Shown here: positions 45,501 to 52,687 of the stretch, piece by piece
Position numbering within the stretch: position 1 is the stretch's first letter
Layout: every line of letters starts with the position of its first letter
NCBI GenBank assembly: GCA_050178015.1
Contig: JBFXGM010000011.1
Coordinates: forward strand, 62,001-126,000
Origin: Gaoshiqia sp050178015
Lineage (GTDB): Bacteria > Bacteroidota > Bacteroidia > Bacteroidales > Prolixibacteraceae
Reading direction: 5' to 3'
DNA length: 64,000 nucleotides
Made by a program: the position numbers and the translations under genes
Notes under the pieces: generated by a model
What the model was told of the DNA's origin: nothing
The model's database searches: none
Seen by the model: only the letters and a program-made list of their open reading frames with translations

Positions 45501-46268
45501 ACACTTTCGTCCACTAACGAACAGCTCATTCAATCCTGGGAGGTTGCCCATACAACTGGCGAAACCACCGGAACCCTCAGCATGGTGCTGTCACCGAATG
45601 CCAATGGCGAATCAGCCCTGACACTGACGGTAACGAATGAAGCCACCGGAAAACATAGCAGCCAAACTTTCAACCTGCAGGTAAACGCCGTAAACGATGC
45701 TCCGGCTTTGGTGCAAACCCTCAGCAACCTGGACAAAACCACCAGGGATAAATTCATGGCCAAGTTCAGTTCAGAAATCGGGACAGTATTTAATGATGCC
45801 GATGAAGGAGACCGGCTAACCGTGAGCATCAAAAAATCGGATGGCAGCGACCTGCCCGCCTGGCTGATTTTCCGGAACGACTCGCTAATCTCGAATATCG
45901 ACCTCGTTAAAACCGGTTGTCTGGAACTAACCTTGAAAGCAGTCGATCAGGCCGGGGCCGAAGCCACAGCCACCTTCAACCTGTGCATCACCTTCCCGGT
46001 GGGCATGGACGACCTGACAGACAAAAATGCGGTGAAAGTCTATCCCAACCCAACGCGCGGAGAAGTATTTGTTGAGCTGCCGGGCCACCCGCAGGCGGGA
46101 ACGATCATAACCGTGGTGGACATTACCGGGAAAACCATCAAACAGCAAAAGACCGACCATGGAGGAAAAATTCCTGTCGATCTTACGCAGGTGAAGAATG
46201 GAATCTATTTCATTCGTACCGATACGAACGGGGAACAAACTATCCATAAAATCGTAGTGAGCCATTAA
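42567..46268 (+). CDS. Large T9SS type A surface protein with a fourfold N-terminal repeat
   Basis: A 1233-residue protein with a signal peptide. Residues about 23-316 hold four tandem units of about 73 residues, each beginning KL-x-x-Y-x-Y/F-W; the first three share LPDGVNLF/L and STxLSKLFYK-type ends, and the fourth is diverged. A PKD domain follows (ISWDFGDGESSSD), then three modules sharing ELPYxFG...GEYxxTFxxxxGCDST, a LamG-like jelly-roll between the first two, a HYR-like domain and a cadherin-like domain. The last 80 residues are a type A sorting domain (VKVYPNPTRGEVFVEL, ending GIYFIRT and IVVSH). It should be exported by type IX secretion and attached to the cell surface. Confidence 0.88.
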   Translation: MKSTHSILGCLLLSWFWFSAPAQNKLNGYEYWFNNNYAAREIVSIVPSSEHLLSQDMDVATLPDGVNLFNIRYKNEEGFYSTTLSKLFYKAPPVPAEGNKLVGYEFWFNTDFTTRQQVGIAPATEHQLSESLDVANLPDGVNLFNIRYKDSGGQFSTTLSKLFYKAPAISDANNKLVSYEYWFNKDFLNRQQVSITSANEHLLIQSLDASTLPDGVNLLHIRHKDSRGQYSTILSRMFLKKTASPVTDNKLVAYKYWIDGNAEEADTTILPSATDLVFVDTSITLSDQLAGGDHTIAFQFKDLNNTWSVPYETSFFKEYEPRGSILASESYSCPGTSVSFTSETIDVDAISWDFGDGESSSDFDPMHAYVSPGEYTVTATISHITSGKSDEISLAHTIVVHPTYSTTDELTLCAGELPYQFGSQSLMASGEYTETFVSSTGCDSTVTLTLNVNPSYEVFYAENGQGINLQVNDDFEADAVGSLAGWIKLYNGTGDANQKVINTLAKNGVQSFQLEGASSWAAEYYKTITGSPDRLVVEAWINVEKTLSGLTGSIGLADKSVGSWGTRTSRLQFYNGRISATYMGGETYDIQPYTPGKWYHIKMDQDLVNLTYSVFIDGVKVIGNSGSGAIDAFPMHPTVQSKEVILCAGNSGTVKLYFDDVKMYEPSTVEICASELPFILGTQQLMRSGEYTETFQTVAGCDSIVHLSLQVNPVYEEVVEQTVFDNELPYLFGALSLEQAGEYSQTFTSSAGCDSTVNLTLIVKSSDFTEPTVVCNPIEVFLNSSGEYALTTTDILALSNGTSDNRDSYEELAVSVEPNTFDCQQAGQQVTVTITATDQNNNTGSCQTTVTVTDNQAPEFTPVTTITVTAEEGTCFGQISYPVIEATDVCGTPVLARTEGLGPNAQFPVGTTTERWTATDASGNVATLSLDVIVNPNPAAPSFNGLTDQIIDEDASPIQIPLSGVADGNGCADDPMLFTLSSTNEQLIQSWEVAHTTGETTGTLSMVLSPNANGESALTLTVTNEATGKHSSQTFNLQVNAVNDAPALVQTLSNLDKTTRDKFMAKFSSEIGTVFNDADEGDRLTVSIKKSDGSDLPAWLIFRNDSLISNIDLVKTGCLELTLKAVDQAGAEATATFNLCITFPVGMDDLTDKNAVKVYPNPTRGEVFVELPGHPQAGTIITVVDITGKTIKQQKTDHGGKIPVDLTQVKNGIYFIRTDTNGEQTIHKIVVSH

Positions 46269-46287
46269 CAGCCACTGCCTTACCCGT

Positions 46288-46327
46288 AAAAGAGGGAACG
46301 ACCAACAAAGTCTTCCCTCTTTTTTTT
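46288..46327 (+). terminator. Terminator after the T9SS adhesin gene
   Basis: AAAAGAGGGAA (46288-46298) pairs with the TTCCCTCTTTT end (46313 onward), followed by T residues to 46327. Confidence 0.85.
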
Positions 46328-46351
46328 CGCCATATTCCTGAACCATTTTCG

Positions 46352-46359
46352 TAAGTTTG
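46352..46359 (+). promoter_or_regulatory. -7 promoter box for apbE
   Basis: TAAGTTTG matches TAnnTTTG and lies 28 bases before the apbE ATG at 46387. Confidence 0.65.
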
Positions 46360-46386
46360 CAGCATACACAAAATCATCCTCAGATC

Positions 46387-47391
46387 ATGAAACAATCTTT
46401 CAGATACAACACATGGCTGGTCATGTTGAGCATCCTATTGCTGAATAGCTGTCAACAAGAAGAACAATATTTTGAGGTGAACGGGATGACCCACACGCCC
46501 TATCACGTTAAATACGAATACACGCAATCACTCGAAAAAGAAATAAAGGCAGAGTTTGCCAGTTATTACCACTCGTTGAATCCTTTCGATTCGCTGTCCA
46601 TCATTTCGCAAATAAATCGCAATGAAGAGGTAGAGGTGGATTCGCTTTTTGCCTTCACCTTTCGCAAAGTCATGCAAGTTTCGGAACAAACGAACGGACT
46701 GTTTGATGTTACCTGCGCCCCGCTGATCAACCTGTGGGGTTTTGGGTTCAGCAAGCGCGACAGCATCACCCAACAGGTGATCGACAGTGTCCGCTCGTTT
46801 GTGGGCTATCAGAAAATCAGGCTCGAAAGCAGCCGCGTGGTGAAGGACGACCCGCGCATGCTGCTCAACTTTTCGGCAGTGGGCGATGGCGGAATCTGCG
46901 ACCTGGTGGCCCGGCTTTTTGATCGCCACAATATTCAAAACTACATGGTGGAAGTAGGCGGCGAAGTGGTTGCCAAAGGCGTGAACGCCAAAGGACAACA
47001 CTGGCGGATCGGCATCAGCAAACCCGTGGACGACCCGGCTGGCATGAGCCAGGAACTGGAACAAATCCTTCATTTAAAACAACGCGTGGGAGTGGCCACA
47101 TCGGGCGACTACCGCAATTTCTATGTGAAGGACGGGAAAAAATACGCCCATACCATCGACCCAACAACCGGCTATCCGGCAAACCAGGATATCCTCAGTG
47201 CCACCATCATTGCCCCCGATTGCCTCACTGCCGACGCGTATGCCACAGCGTTTATGGTGATGGGCTCAACTGCGGCCCGTCAACTGAAAGAGCAAGTTCC
47301 CGAAATTGAGTACTTCATCATTTTTACCGACGAACACGGCAACTATGCCACCGAATATTCGCCGGGCATGGGGCCGTTTCTTTCGGAGTAA
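46387..47391 (+). CDS. apbE: FAD:protein FMN transferase (ApbE lipoprotein)
   Basis: 334 residues from the ATG at 46387, which starts a lipoprotein signal ending LLLNSCQQ; the open frame upstream of it overlaps the promoter. ApbE attaches FMN to threonine in target flavoproteins such as Na+-NQR and RNF subunits at the periplasmic side. Motifs seen: NSCQQ..., LFDVTCAPLINLWGF, LLNFSAVGDGGICDLV (the family usually has G-x-x-KG here), VEVGGEVVAKG, ATSGDYRNF, and the Mg site HTIDPTTGYP. No NQR or RNF gene lies in the window. It has its own promoter, so it is not part of the arsenic operon downstream. Confidence 0.93.
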   Translation: MKQSFRYNTWLVMLSILLLNSCQQEEQYFEVNGMTHTPYHVKYEYTQSLEKEIKAEFASYYHSLNPFDSLSIISQINRNEEVEVDSLFAFTFRKVMQVSEQTNGLFDVTCAPLINLWGFGFSKRDSITQQVIDSVRSFVGYQKIRLESSRVVKDDPRMLLNFSAVGDGGICDLVARLFDRHNIQNYMVEVGGEVVAKGVNAKGQHWRIGISKPVDDPAGMSQELEQILHLKQRVGVATSGDYRNFYVKDGKKYAHTIDPTTGYPANQDILSATIIAPDCLTADAYATAFMVMGSTAARQLKEQVPEIEYFIIFTDEHGNYATEYSPGMGPFLSE

Positions 47392-47512
47392 AAATGGAAG
47401 AATAACCAGATCCGAAAAACAGAAAGATTTTCACGGACAACAAAGGGCCTTTCATCCGACCAGGCCTCATCCTGATAAAAATTAAGCACCCAAAAAATTA
47501 ACAATTTCTTTA

Positions 47513-47556
47513 GACGTAAGGATACGTCATATCAAATTATGACGTATCTTTACGTC
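47513..47556 (+). promoter_or_regulatory. ArsR operator overlapping the ars promoter
   Basis: A 19-bp inverted repeat with one mismatch (arms 47513-47531 and 47538-47556, 6-base centre) contains four copies of the core ACGTA/TACGT. The right arm includes TATCTTTA (47545-47552), a near match to the -7 box, 25 bases before the arsR ATG. A bound repressor would therefore block the promoter directly. Confidence 0.8.
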
Positions 47557-47576
47557 GTAATTAAAAGCAAGAAATC

Positions 47577-47918
47577 ATGGTAGCACCGAAAACCGAATTG
47601 TTTGACGATGTTTTGCAGGAACAGGCCAATCTGTTCAAAGCCCTGGCACATCCCGCCCGCCTGGAAATCCTGCGTTTTTTGGCCGAAGCAAAAACGTGTA
47701 TATCGGGCGACATCTCGGATGTGTTGCCATTGGGGCGGACCACCGTAGCCCAGCACCTGAAAGAGCTCAAACAGGCCGGACTGATCCAGGGGCACGTGGA
47801 AGGCGTGAAAACCAACTACTGCCTCAACTATTCAAAAATCGAAGAAATGAAACAGGTGTTGGGCAACTTTCTGTCCGGGTTTGAAATATCTGAGAAATTC
47901 AGCTGCCAAAGTCAATAA
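47577..47918 (+). CDS. arsR: ArsR-family repressor
   Basis: A 113-residue winged-helix repressor. LFKALAHPARLEILRFL and the recognition helix GRTTVAQHLKELKQAGLI are typical. The classical metal site ELCVCDL is absent; here the equivalent segment is KTCISGDIS with one cysteine, and other cysteines occur at NYCLNY and in the tail FSCQSQ. Arsenite sensing is inferred from the downstream arsC, arsM and acr3 genes and from the palindrome across its promoter. 108 bases with short repeats separate it from arsC, and no terminator is seen between them. Confidence 0.9.
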   Translation: MVAPKTELFDDVLQEQANLFKALAHPARLEILRFLAEAKTCISGDISDVLPLGRTTVAQHLKELKQAGLIQGHVEGVKTNYCLNYSKIEEMKQVLGNFLSGFEISEKFSCQSQ

Positions 47919-47972
47919 CAGGTTATACCGAACCGTCAAGTCAGCCCAAACAGGTCACCCAATAAACAACAT

Positions 47973-48007
47973 CCAATGACCAATTATCCAATGTCTAATG
48001 TCTAATT
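47973..48007. repeat. AT-rich short-unit intergenic repeat (reverse of 17290-17328)
   Basis: Units CCAATGACCAATTATCCAAT and TGTCTAATGTCTAATT fill most of the arsR-arsC gap. They are the reverse complement of the units found between nagB and the NagX-like gene. Confidence 0.5.
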
Positions 48008-48026
48008 ATTTAATACCTATCAAAAA

Positions 48027-48452
48027 ATGAAAGTATTGATCCTTTGCACCGGAAACAGTTGCCGCAGCCAAATGGCACACGGCTTTTTACAGTCATTCGA
48101 CCCGAACATCACCGTTTGCTCGGCCGGCACCGAAGCCTCGGGCAAACTGAACGCGAAAGCCGTACAGGCCATGAAAGAAATCGGCATCGACATCAGCCAC
48201 CACACCTCCGACTCGGTTGAAAAATACCTGGGCGATGAGTGGGACTACGTCATCACCGTTTGCGGTGGCGCCAACGAAGCCTGCCCTTCCTTTTTGGGCA
48301 AAGTGAAAAACCGCCTGCACATCGGGTTCGACGATCCGTCGCACGCCGTTGGCACCGACGAGTTTATCTGGAGCGAATTCATCCGGGTGCGCGATGAAAT
48401 AAAAGCCGGATTTTGGAAATTTTACACCGAAGAAATCAAACCACAAGTATGA
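48027..48452 (+). CDS. arsC: Arsenate reductase, low-molecular-weight phosphatase type
   Basis: A 141-residue enzyme reducing arsenate to arsenite. The P-loop is LILCTGNSCRSQMAHG with nucleophile Cys8 and a second cysteine Cys13. A further pair, VCGGANEACP (residues about 78-87), supplies the Cys relay used by the thioredoxin-coupled group. The catalytic Asp is in GFDDPSHAVG. The start of arsM overlaps its stop codon (ATGA at 48449-48452), so the two are translationally coupled. Confidence 0.94.
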   Translation: MKVLILCTGNSCRSQMAHGFLQSFDPNITVCSAGTEASGKLNAKAVQAMKEIGIDISHHTSDSVEKYLGDEWDYVITVCGGANEACPSFLGKVKNRLHIGFDDPSHAVGTDEFIWSEFIRVRDEIKAGFWKFYTEEIKPQV

Positions 48453-49252
48453 AAGCCGACGAGTTAAAACCGATCGTTCAGGAAAAGTACGGGGAAATCG
48501 CCAACCAAAGTGTGCTGACCGCTAATTCATCGTGCTGCGGATCTTCGTCCTGCTGCGGCGAATTTGGCTTTAGCATGATTGGCGATGATTACCAACAAGT
48601 TGCCGGTTACGCACCCGAAGCCGATCTGGGATTGGGCTGCGGGTTGCCCACCGAACATGCCGGTATTGAAAAAGGACACCGCGTGCTCGATTTGGGCTGC
48701 GGCGCGGGTAACGATTGCTTTGTGGCCCGCGCACTGGTGGGCGACGAAGGCCAGGTTACCGGACTCGACTTCACCGAAGCCATGCTGGAAAAGGCCAGCC
48801 GGAACAACGAAACGTTGGGGTATAAAAATGTGGCATTCGTGCAAGGCGACATTGAAAAGATGCCCCTCCCGTCCGATTCATTCGATGTGGTCATCAGCAA
48901 TTGTGTGCTGAACCTGGTACCTGACAAGCAAAAAGCCTTCGGCGAAATCTTTCGCGTACTGGTAGCAGGCGGCCATTTTTGTATCTCGGATGTGGTTTTG
49001 AATGGCGAACTGCCTGCCGGATTGAAAGAAGCCGCCGTGATGTATGCCGGTTGCGTATCGGGCGCCCTTCAAAAAGAAGAATACCTGAACCTAATCGAAC
49101 AGCAGGGTTTCTCAACCATCACCATCCACAAACAAAAACAAATTATCCTGCCTGCGGAAATCTTGAAAAATTACCTTTCACCTGAGGAAGCCGAGGCATT
49201 CCTTCAATCGGGAGCCGGGATTTACAGCATTACCGTAACGGCAAAAAAATAA
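48449..49252 (+). CDS. arsM: Arsenite methyltransferase
   Basis: 267 residues from the ATG at 48449. It transfers methyl groups from S-adenosylmethionine to arsenite. The N-terminal cluster SSCCGSSSCCG (residues about 24-34) is the flexible cysteine segment of the ArsM family. The SAM site is VLDLGCGAGNDCFVA, followed by GLDFTEAMLEKA and VVISNCVLNLVPDK, whose cysteine binds As(III), as does the one in MYAGCVSGAL. The start overlaps the arsC stop. It lies 4 bases before acr3. Confidence 0.94.
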   Translation: MKADELKPIVQEKYGEIANQSVLTANSSCCGSSSCCGEFGFSMIGDDYQQVAGYAPEADLGLGCGLPTEHAGIEKGHRVLDLGCGAGNDCFVARALVGDEGQVTGLDFTEAMLEKASRNNETLGYKNVAFVQGDIEKMPLPSDSFDVVISNCVLNLVPDKQKAFGEIFRVLVAGGHFCISDVVLNGELPAGLKEAAVMYAGCVSGALQKEEYLNLIEQQGFSTITIHKQKQIILPAEILKNYLSPEEAEAFLQSGAGIYSITVTAKK

Positions 49253-49256
49253 CTCC

Positions 49257-50288
49257 ATGAACAAACAAAAAAAGCATATCGGATTTTTTGAGAAGTATCT
49301 GACCCTCTGGGTGGCCCTTTGTATTGTTGCAGGAATCGGCCTCGGCCACTTTGCAGGCGACACGGTGCAGGTATTGAGCAAGCTGGAAGTCTTCCGGGTA
49401 AACATTCCGGTGGCCATCCTGGTGTGGCTCATGATTTATCCCATGATGTTGCAGGTTGACTTTTCGAGTATTAAAAAGGTGGGCAACCGGCCCAAAGGAC
49501 TGATCCTGACCGTTGTCGTCAACTGGCTGATCAAACCTTTTACTATGGCCTTCTTCGCCTGGATTTTCTTCACGAAATTGTATGCTGCTTTTATTTCGCC
49601 CGAGATGGCCGGAGAATACATTGCCGGGGCCATTCTGCTTGGCGCGGCGCCCTGTACGGCCATGGTTTTTGTGTGGAGCTACCTCACCGACGGCGATCCA
49701 AACTACACGCTGGTGCAGGTTTCCGTGAACGACCTGATCATTCTGGTAGCCTTTGTGCCCATCGTAGGATTTCTGCTCGGAATCACCAACATCCAAATCC
49801 CGTATGACACCCTGGTTGCCAGTGTACTGATTTTTGTAGTAGTCCCCTTGGTGGCGGGTTACCTGACCCACAAAATCCTGATCCGTTCGCATGGTGAGGA
49901 TTGGTTCCGCAATCAGTTTCTGCCTCGCTTCAAACCGGTTTCCATTGTGGCTCTGCTCACCACGCTGGTGTTGCTGTTTGCCTTTCAGGGAACAACCATT
50001 CTGAATCGACCGCTGATCATTTTACTGGTGGCTATTCCACTGGTCATTCAAACGTATTTAATCTTCTTTATTGCCTGGTTTGGCGGGCGCTGGCTGAAAC
50101 TGCCCCACGCCATTTGCTCCCCGGCAGCCATGATTGGGGCCAGCAACTTCTTCGAACTGGCTGTGGCCGTTGCTATTGCCCTGTTCGGACTGCAATCGCC
50201 TGCCGCACTGGTTACCGTGGTTGGCGTGCTGGTTGAAGTGCCCGTGATGCTGTCGCTGGTAGCCCTGGCCAACAAATGGCGCTTCTGA
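49257..50288 (+). CDS. acr3: Arsenite efflux permease, ACR3 family
   Basis: A 343-residue membrane protein with ten hydrophobic segments. YLTLWVALCIVAGIGLG at the start and LMIYPMMLQVDFSSI are ACR3 signatures. The functionally needed cysteine lies in GAAPCTAMVFVWSYL (residues about 138-152), and GASNFFELAVAVAI is in a late segment. It expels arsenite by exchange with protons. It is the last gene of the ars operon; the repeat cluster starts 20 bases past its stop codon. Confidence 0.94.
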   Translation: MNKQKKHIGFFEKYLTLWVALCIVAGIGLGHFAGDTVQVLSKLEVFRVNIPVAILVWLMIYPMMLQVDFSSIKKVGNRPKGLILTVVVNWLIKPFTMAFFAWIFFTKLYAAFISPEMAGEYIAGAILLGAAPCTAMVFVWSYLTDGDPNYTLVQVSVNDLIILVAFVPIVGFLLGITNIQIPYDTLVASVLIFVVVPLVAGYLTHKILIRSHGEDWFRNQFLPRFKPVSIVALLTTLVLLFAFQGTTILNRPLIILLVAIPLVIQTYLIFFIAWFGGRWLKLPHAICSPAAMIGASNFFELAVAVAIALFGLQSPAALVTVVGVLVEVPVMLSLVALANKWRF

Positions 50289-50308
50289 GTTATTCTCCGG
50301 AAAAAATT

Positions 50309-50384
50309 AACCACATAAGGCACATAAGGACATATAATCTTAGGAATGAAATTTTTATGTGTTCTCATGTGACTTATATGGTTC
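50309..50384. repeat. Palindromic 77-bp repeat, copy A
   Basis: The ends form an imperfect inverted repeat of about 26 bp (AACCACATAAGG... against ...CTTATATGGTTC), with a conserved centre GGACATATAAT and GGAATGAA. It lies just downstream of acr3 and could fold into a hairpin. Confidence 0.8.
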
Positions 50385-50394
50385 AGAACAAATT

Positions 50395-50472
50395 TCACCA
50401 TAAAAGACATATAAGGACATATAATTTTAGGAATGAAATCTTTATGTGTTCTTATGTGCCTTATATGGTTCA
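50395..50472. repeat. Palindromic 77-bp repeat, copy B
   Basis: A direct copy of A, 10 bases downstream, about 80 percent identical by eye. Its left arm is more diverged (TTTCACCATAAAAGACATAT) and its right arm reads TATGTGCCTTATATGGTTC. Confidence 0.8.
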
Positions 50473-50535
50473 AAAAACTTGTTTTGTGTTGACCAAAAAG
50501 ATTATATTACACGATATAATCCTAAAAACCAGCAC

Positions 50536-50949
50536 ATGACAATCACGAAAACCTATTTAAAAGACCTTGTTTATCGTGTCAATGGAGCAGCAATTGAAGT
50601 ACACAAACTACTTGGTCCTGGTTTACTGTAAAGTGTTTACCACAAGTGTCTTAAAAAAGAGTTTGAATTACGTGGAATTCATTTTCAATCGGAACTGTTG
50701 GTACCAGTTAACTACAAAGGAATTGAAATTGACACCGAATTAAGATGCGATTTCTATATCGAAAATATTTTGCCGGTTGAGTTAAAAGCAGTCGAATCAA
50801 TTCTACCGGTTCATGAAGCACAAATCCTTACCTACATGAAATTACTCCATGTACCTAAAGGATTATTAATCAATTTTAACTGCACAAATTTGTTTAGCGA
50901 AGGACAGCGAACCTTTGTCAATGAGCAATACCGAATGCTAACGGACTGA
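50536..50949 (+). pseudogene. GxxExxY-family PD-(D/E)XK nuclease gene, broken by one stop codon
   Basis: The frame opens at ATG 50536 and stops at TAA 50629-50631, then stays open in the same frame to TGA 50947-50949 (137 codons in all, one internal stop). The first part ends HKLLGPGLL, and the second part resumes SVYHKCLKKEFELRG. The stop stands at the Glu of the defining motif (GLLESVY in relatives; GAA to TAA is a single change). The rest is intact: DTELRCDFYI, VELKAVE and HEAQILTYMK give the D-ExK-QxxxY nuclease core. A shorter product from ATG 50698 would keep that core. Palindromic repeats lie on both sides. Confidence 0.82.
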
Positions 50950-50995
50950 CAATATTATTCAGCCCTTCATGTTTTATAAATTTCAAAAAACATTT

Positions 50996-51071
50996 AACCA
51001 CATAAGGCACATAAGGACATATAATCTTAAGAATGAATTTTTTATGTGCTCATATGTGCCTTATATGGTTC
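50996..51071. repeat. Palindromic 77-bp repeat, copy C
   Basis: The third copy, in the same orientation as A and B, downstream of the broken nuclease gene. Its left end AACCACATAAGGCACATAAG is identical to copy A over more than 30 bases, and its right arm is nearly the perfect complement of that end. Confidence 0.82.
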
Positions 51072-51144
51072 AAAAGACGAACCATCAATCACACGCCTGA
51101 TTCAAAAAAACTAAAAACACCTGCCGTTCTTACCGTTTTCTCCG

Positions 51145-51152
51145 TAAGTTTG
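51145..51152 (+). promoter_or_regulatory. -7 promoter box for the CLC antiporter
   Basis: TAAGTTTG matches TAnnTTTG and lies 26 bases before the ATG. The transcript leader would be only about 20 bases, too short for a riboswitch. Confidence 0.6.
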
Positions 51153-51177
51153 TCTTTCTGCATTTTCCAGAAAGGCT

Positions 51178-52545
51178 ATGATCAAAAAATTACAGCAAAC
51201 CTTCGACCAGTTTGCAATCCTGAAATATGTCCTTCGTTGGTTTTTATTGACCATCCCGGTAGCCATCGTCTCCGGATCAATGGTGGCCTTGTTCCTATTC
51301 CTGCTCGACCAGGCCACCCTGCTGCGATGGAACCATGAATGGTTGCTTTACTTTTTGCCGGTAGCCGGCGTGGTAATCGTTGCCCTCTATCGTTTTAAAG
51401 GGAAAAATGCCGAAGCCGGCAACAACCTGGTGATGGATGAAATTCATAAACCTGGTGGGGGCGTCCCTGTGCGGATGGCCCCATTTGTGCTGTTTACCAC
51501 CGTGGCCACTCACCTGTTTGGCGGCTCTGCCGGACGCGAAGGAACAGCCGTTCAGATTGGCGGGAGCATGGCCCACTATATCGGCAAAAGACTGAAGTTG
51601 AAAAAAGAAGACCTCCGCATCCTGCTCATTTCGGGCGTGGCAGCAGGTTTTGGGGCCGTGTTTGGCACCCCCGTGGCCGGTGCCATCTTTGCTCTCGAAG
51701 TGATGGCCATCGGGCGCATCAAATACGATGCGCTATTGCCAGCCTTCCTGGCCTCGGTGATGGCCGACATTGTTTGCTCGGCCTACGGTATCCAGCACAC
51801 GCATTACCACATCGATTTTCACGAACCGCTTGCTGATGCTTCATCCTTCTTGCATTTCGACCTCATGCTGCTGCTTTCCGTTATGTTGGCTGGTGTATTT
51901 TTTGGCCTGGCCGGATTTGCTTTTTCCGAACTGTCGCACACCATCAAAAACCTGTCCCACAAATTCATCCGCAATAAATTCCTGATCCCGGTGTTGGGTG
52001 GGGTCACGGTGATCGCCCTGTCATTTGCCTTGGGCACAAACGATTACCTGGGCCTGGGCGTGACCACTGCCGATGGAAGCGGCGTCAGCATTGTCAACGC
52101 TTTTAAAGCGGGAGGCGCCGACACCTTCAGCTGGTTTTGGAAACTGCTGTTTACAGCCATCACCCTCAGCACCGGCTTTAAAGGAGGCGAAGTGACCCCG
52201 CTGTTTTTTATTGGCGCCACACTTGGCAATACCCTGGCCACACTAACCGGAAATCCCGTGGAACTGTTTGCAGGACTGGGATTTATTGCCGTTTTTGCCG
52301 GCGCCACCAACACGCCGCTGGCCTGCACCATCATGGGTGTAGAGCTGTTTGGCGGCGAACATGTGCTGTATTATGCCGTGGCCTGTTTTATTGCCTACTA
52401 CTTCAGTGGACATTCGGGTATCTACACCTCGCAGCGGGTTGGCGTTTCCAAGGCAAACTTCAGCTACCACCTGGATGCCGAAAATACGCTCAAGCACATC
52501 CGGGAGGCTAAAAAGAAGAAAGACAACCAAGGAGAGCAGGAATAA
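51178..52545 (+). CDS. CLC-family antiporter, fluoride (CLC-F) type
   Basis: A 455-residue CLC protein with the usual series of membrane helices. AGNNLVMDEIH replaces the GSGIP chloride motif, and GGSAGREGTAVQIGG carries the gating glutamate in the form GREGT rather than GREGP. I recall both as marks of the fluoride/proton antiporter branch. AAGFGAVFGTPVAGAIFALE and GFKGGEVTPLFFIGATLG are general CLC segments. There is no CBS domain. It would expel fluoride from the cytoplasm in exchange for protons. The alternative is an ordinary chloride transporter. Confidence 0.85.
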   Translation: MIKKLQQTFDQFAILKYVLRWFLLTIPVAIVSGSMVALFLFLLDQATLLRWNHEWLLYFLPVAGVVIVALYRFKGKNAEAGNNLVMDEIHKPGGGVPVRMAPFVLFTTVATHLFGGSAGREGTAVQIGGSMAHYIGKRLKLKKEDLRILLISGVAAGFGAVFGTPVAGAIFALEVMAIGRIKYDALLPAFLASVMADIVCSAYGIQHTHYHIDFHEPLADASSFLHFDLMLLLSVMLAGVFFGLAGFAFSELSHTIKNLSHKFIRNKFLIPVLGGVTVIALSFALGTNDYLGLGVTTADGSGVSIVNAFKAGGADTFSWFWKLLFTAITLSTGFKGGEVTPLFFIGATLGNTLATLTGNPVELFAGLGFIAVFAGATNTPLACTIMGVELFGGEHVLYYAVACFIAYYFSGHSGIYTSQRVGVSKANFSYHLDAENTLKHIREAKKKKDNQGEQE

Positions 52546-52687
52546 GCAAAGAACAGGCTGGGCGCAAAAAACAAACAGAAAATACAGGGCATCGTCTTTT
52601 TGTGTGATTTTTGTTCACGAGCGCTCCCAAAATTCAATATTCTCGGGTTTTTTCCGTTTCTTTAAGCTGTTTTTCAGACACAAATAC

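Noticed and set aside
46387..50288. apbE as the first gene of the arsenic operon
   Set aside because: A 185-base gap with the ArsR operator and promoter separates them, and apbE has its own promoter box.
50309..51071. Repeats considered as a CRISPR array
   Set aside because: Only three copies, irregular spacing, each copy an inverted repeat of 77 bp, and no cas genes nearby.
51072..51177. Fluoride riboswitch ahead of the CLC antiporter
   Set aside because: The promoter box leaves a leader of only about 20 bases, and no GGNGATGG-type aptamer core is visible.
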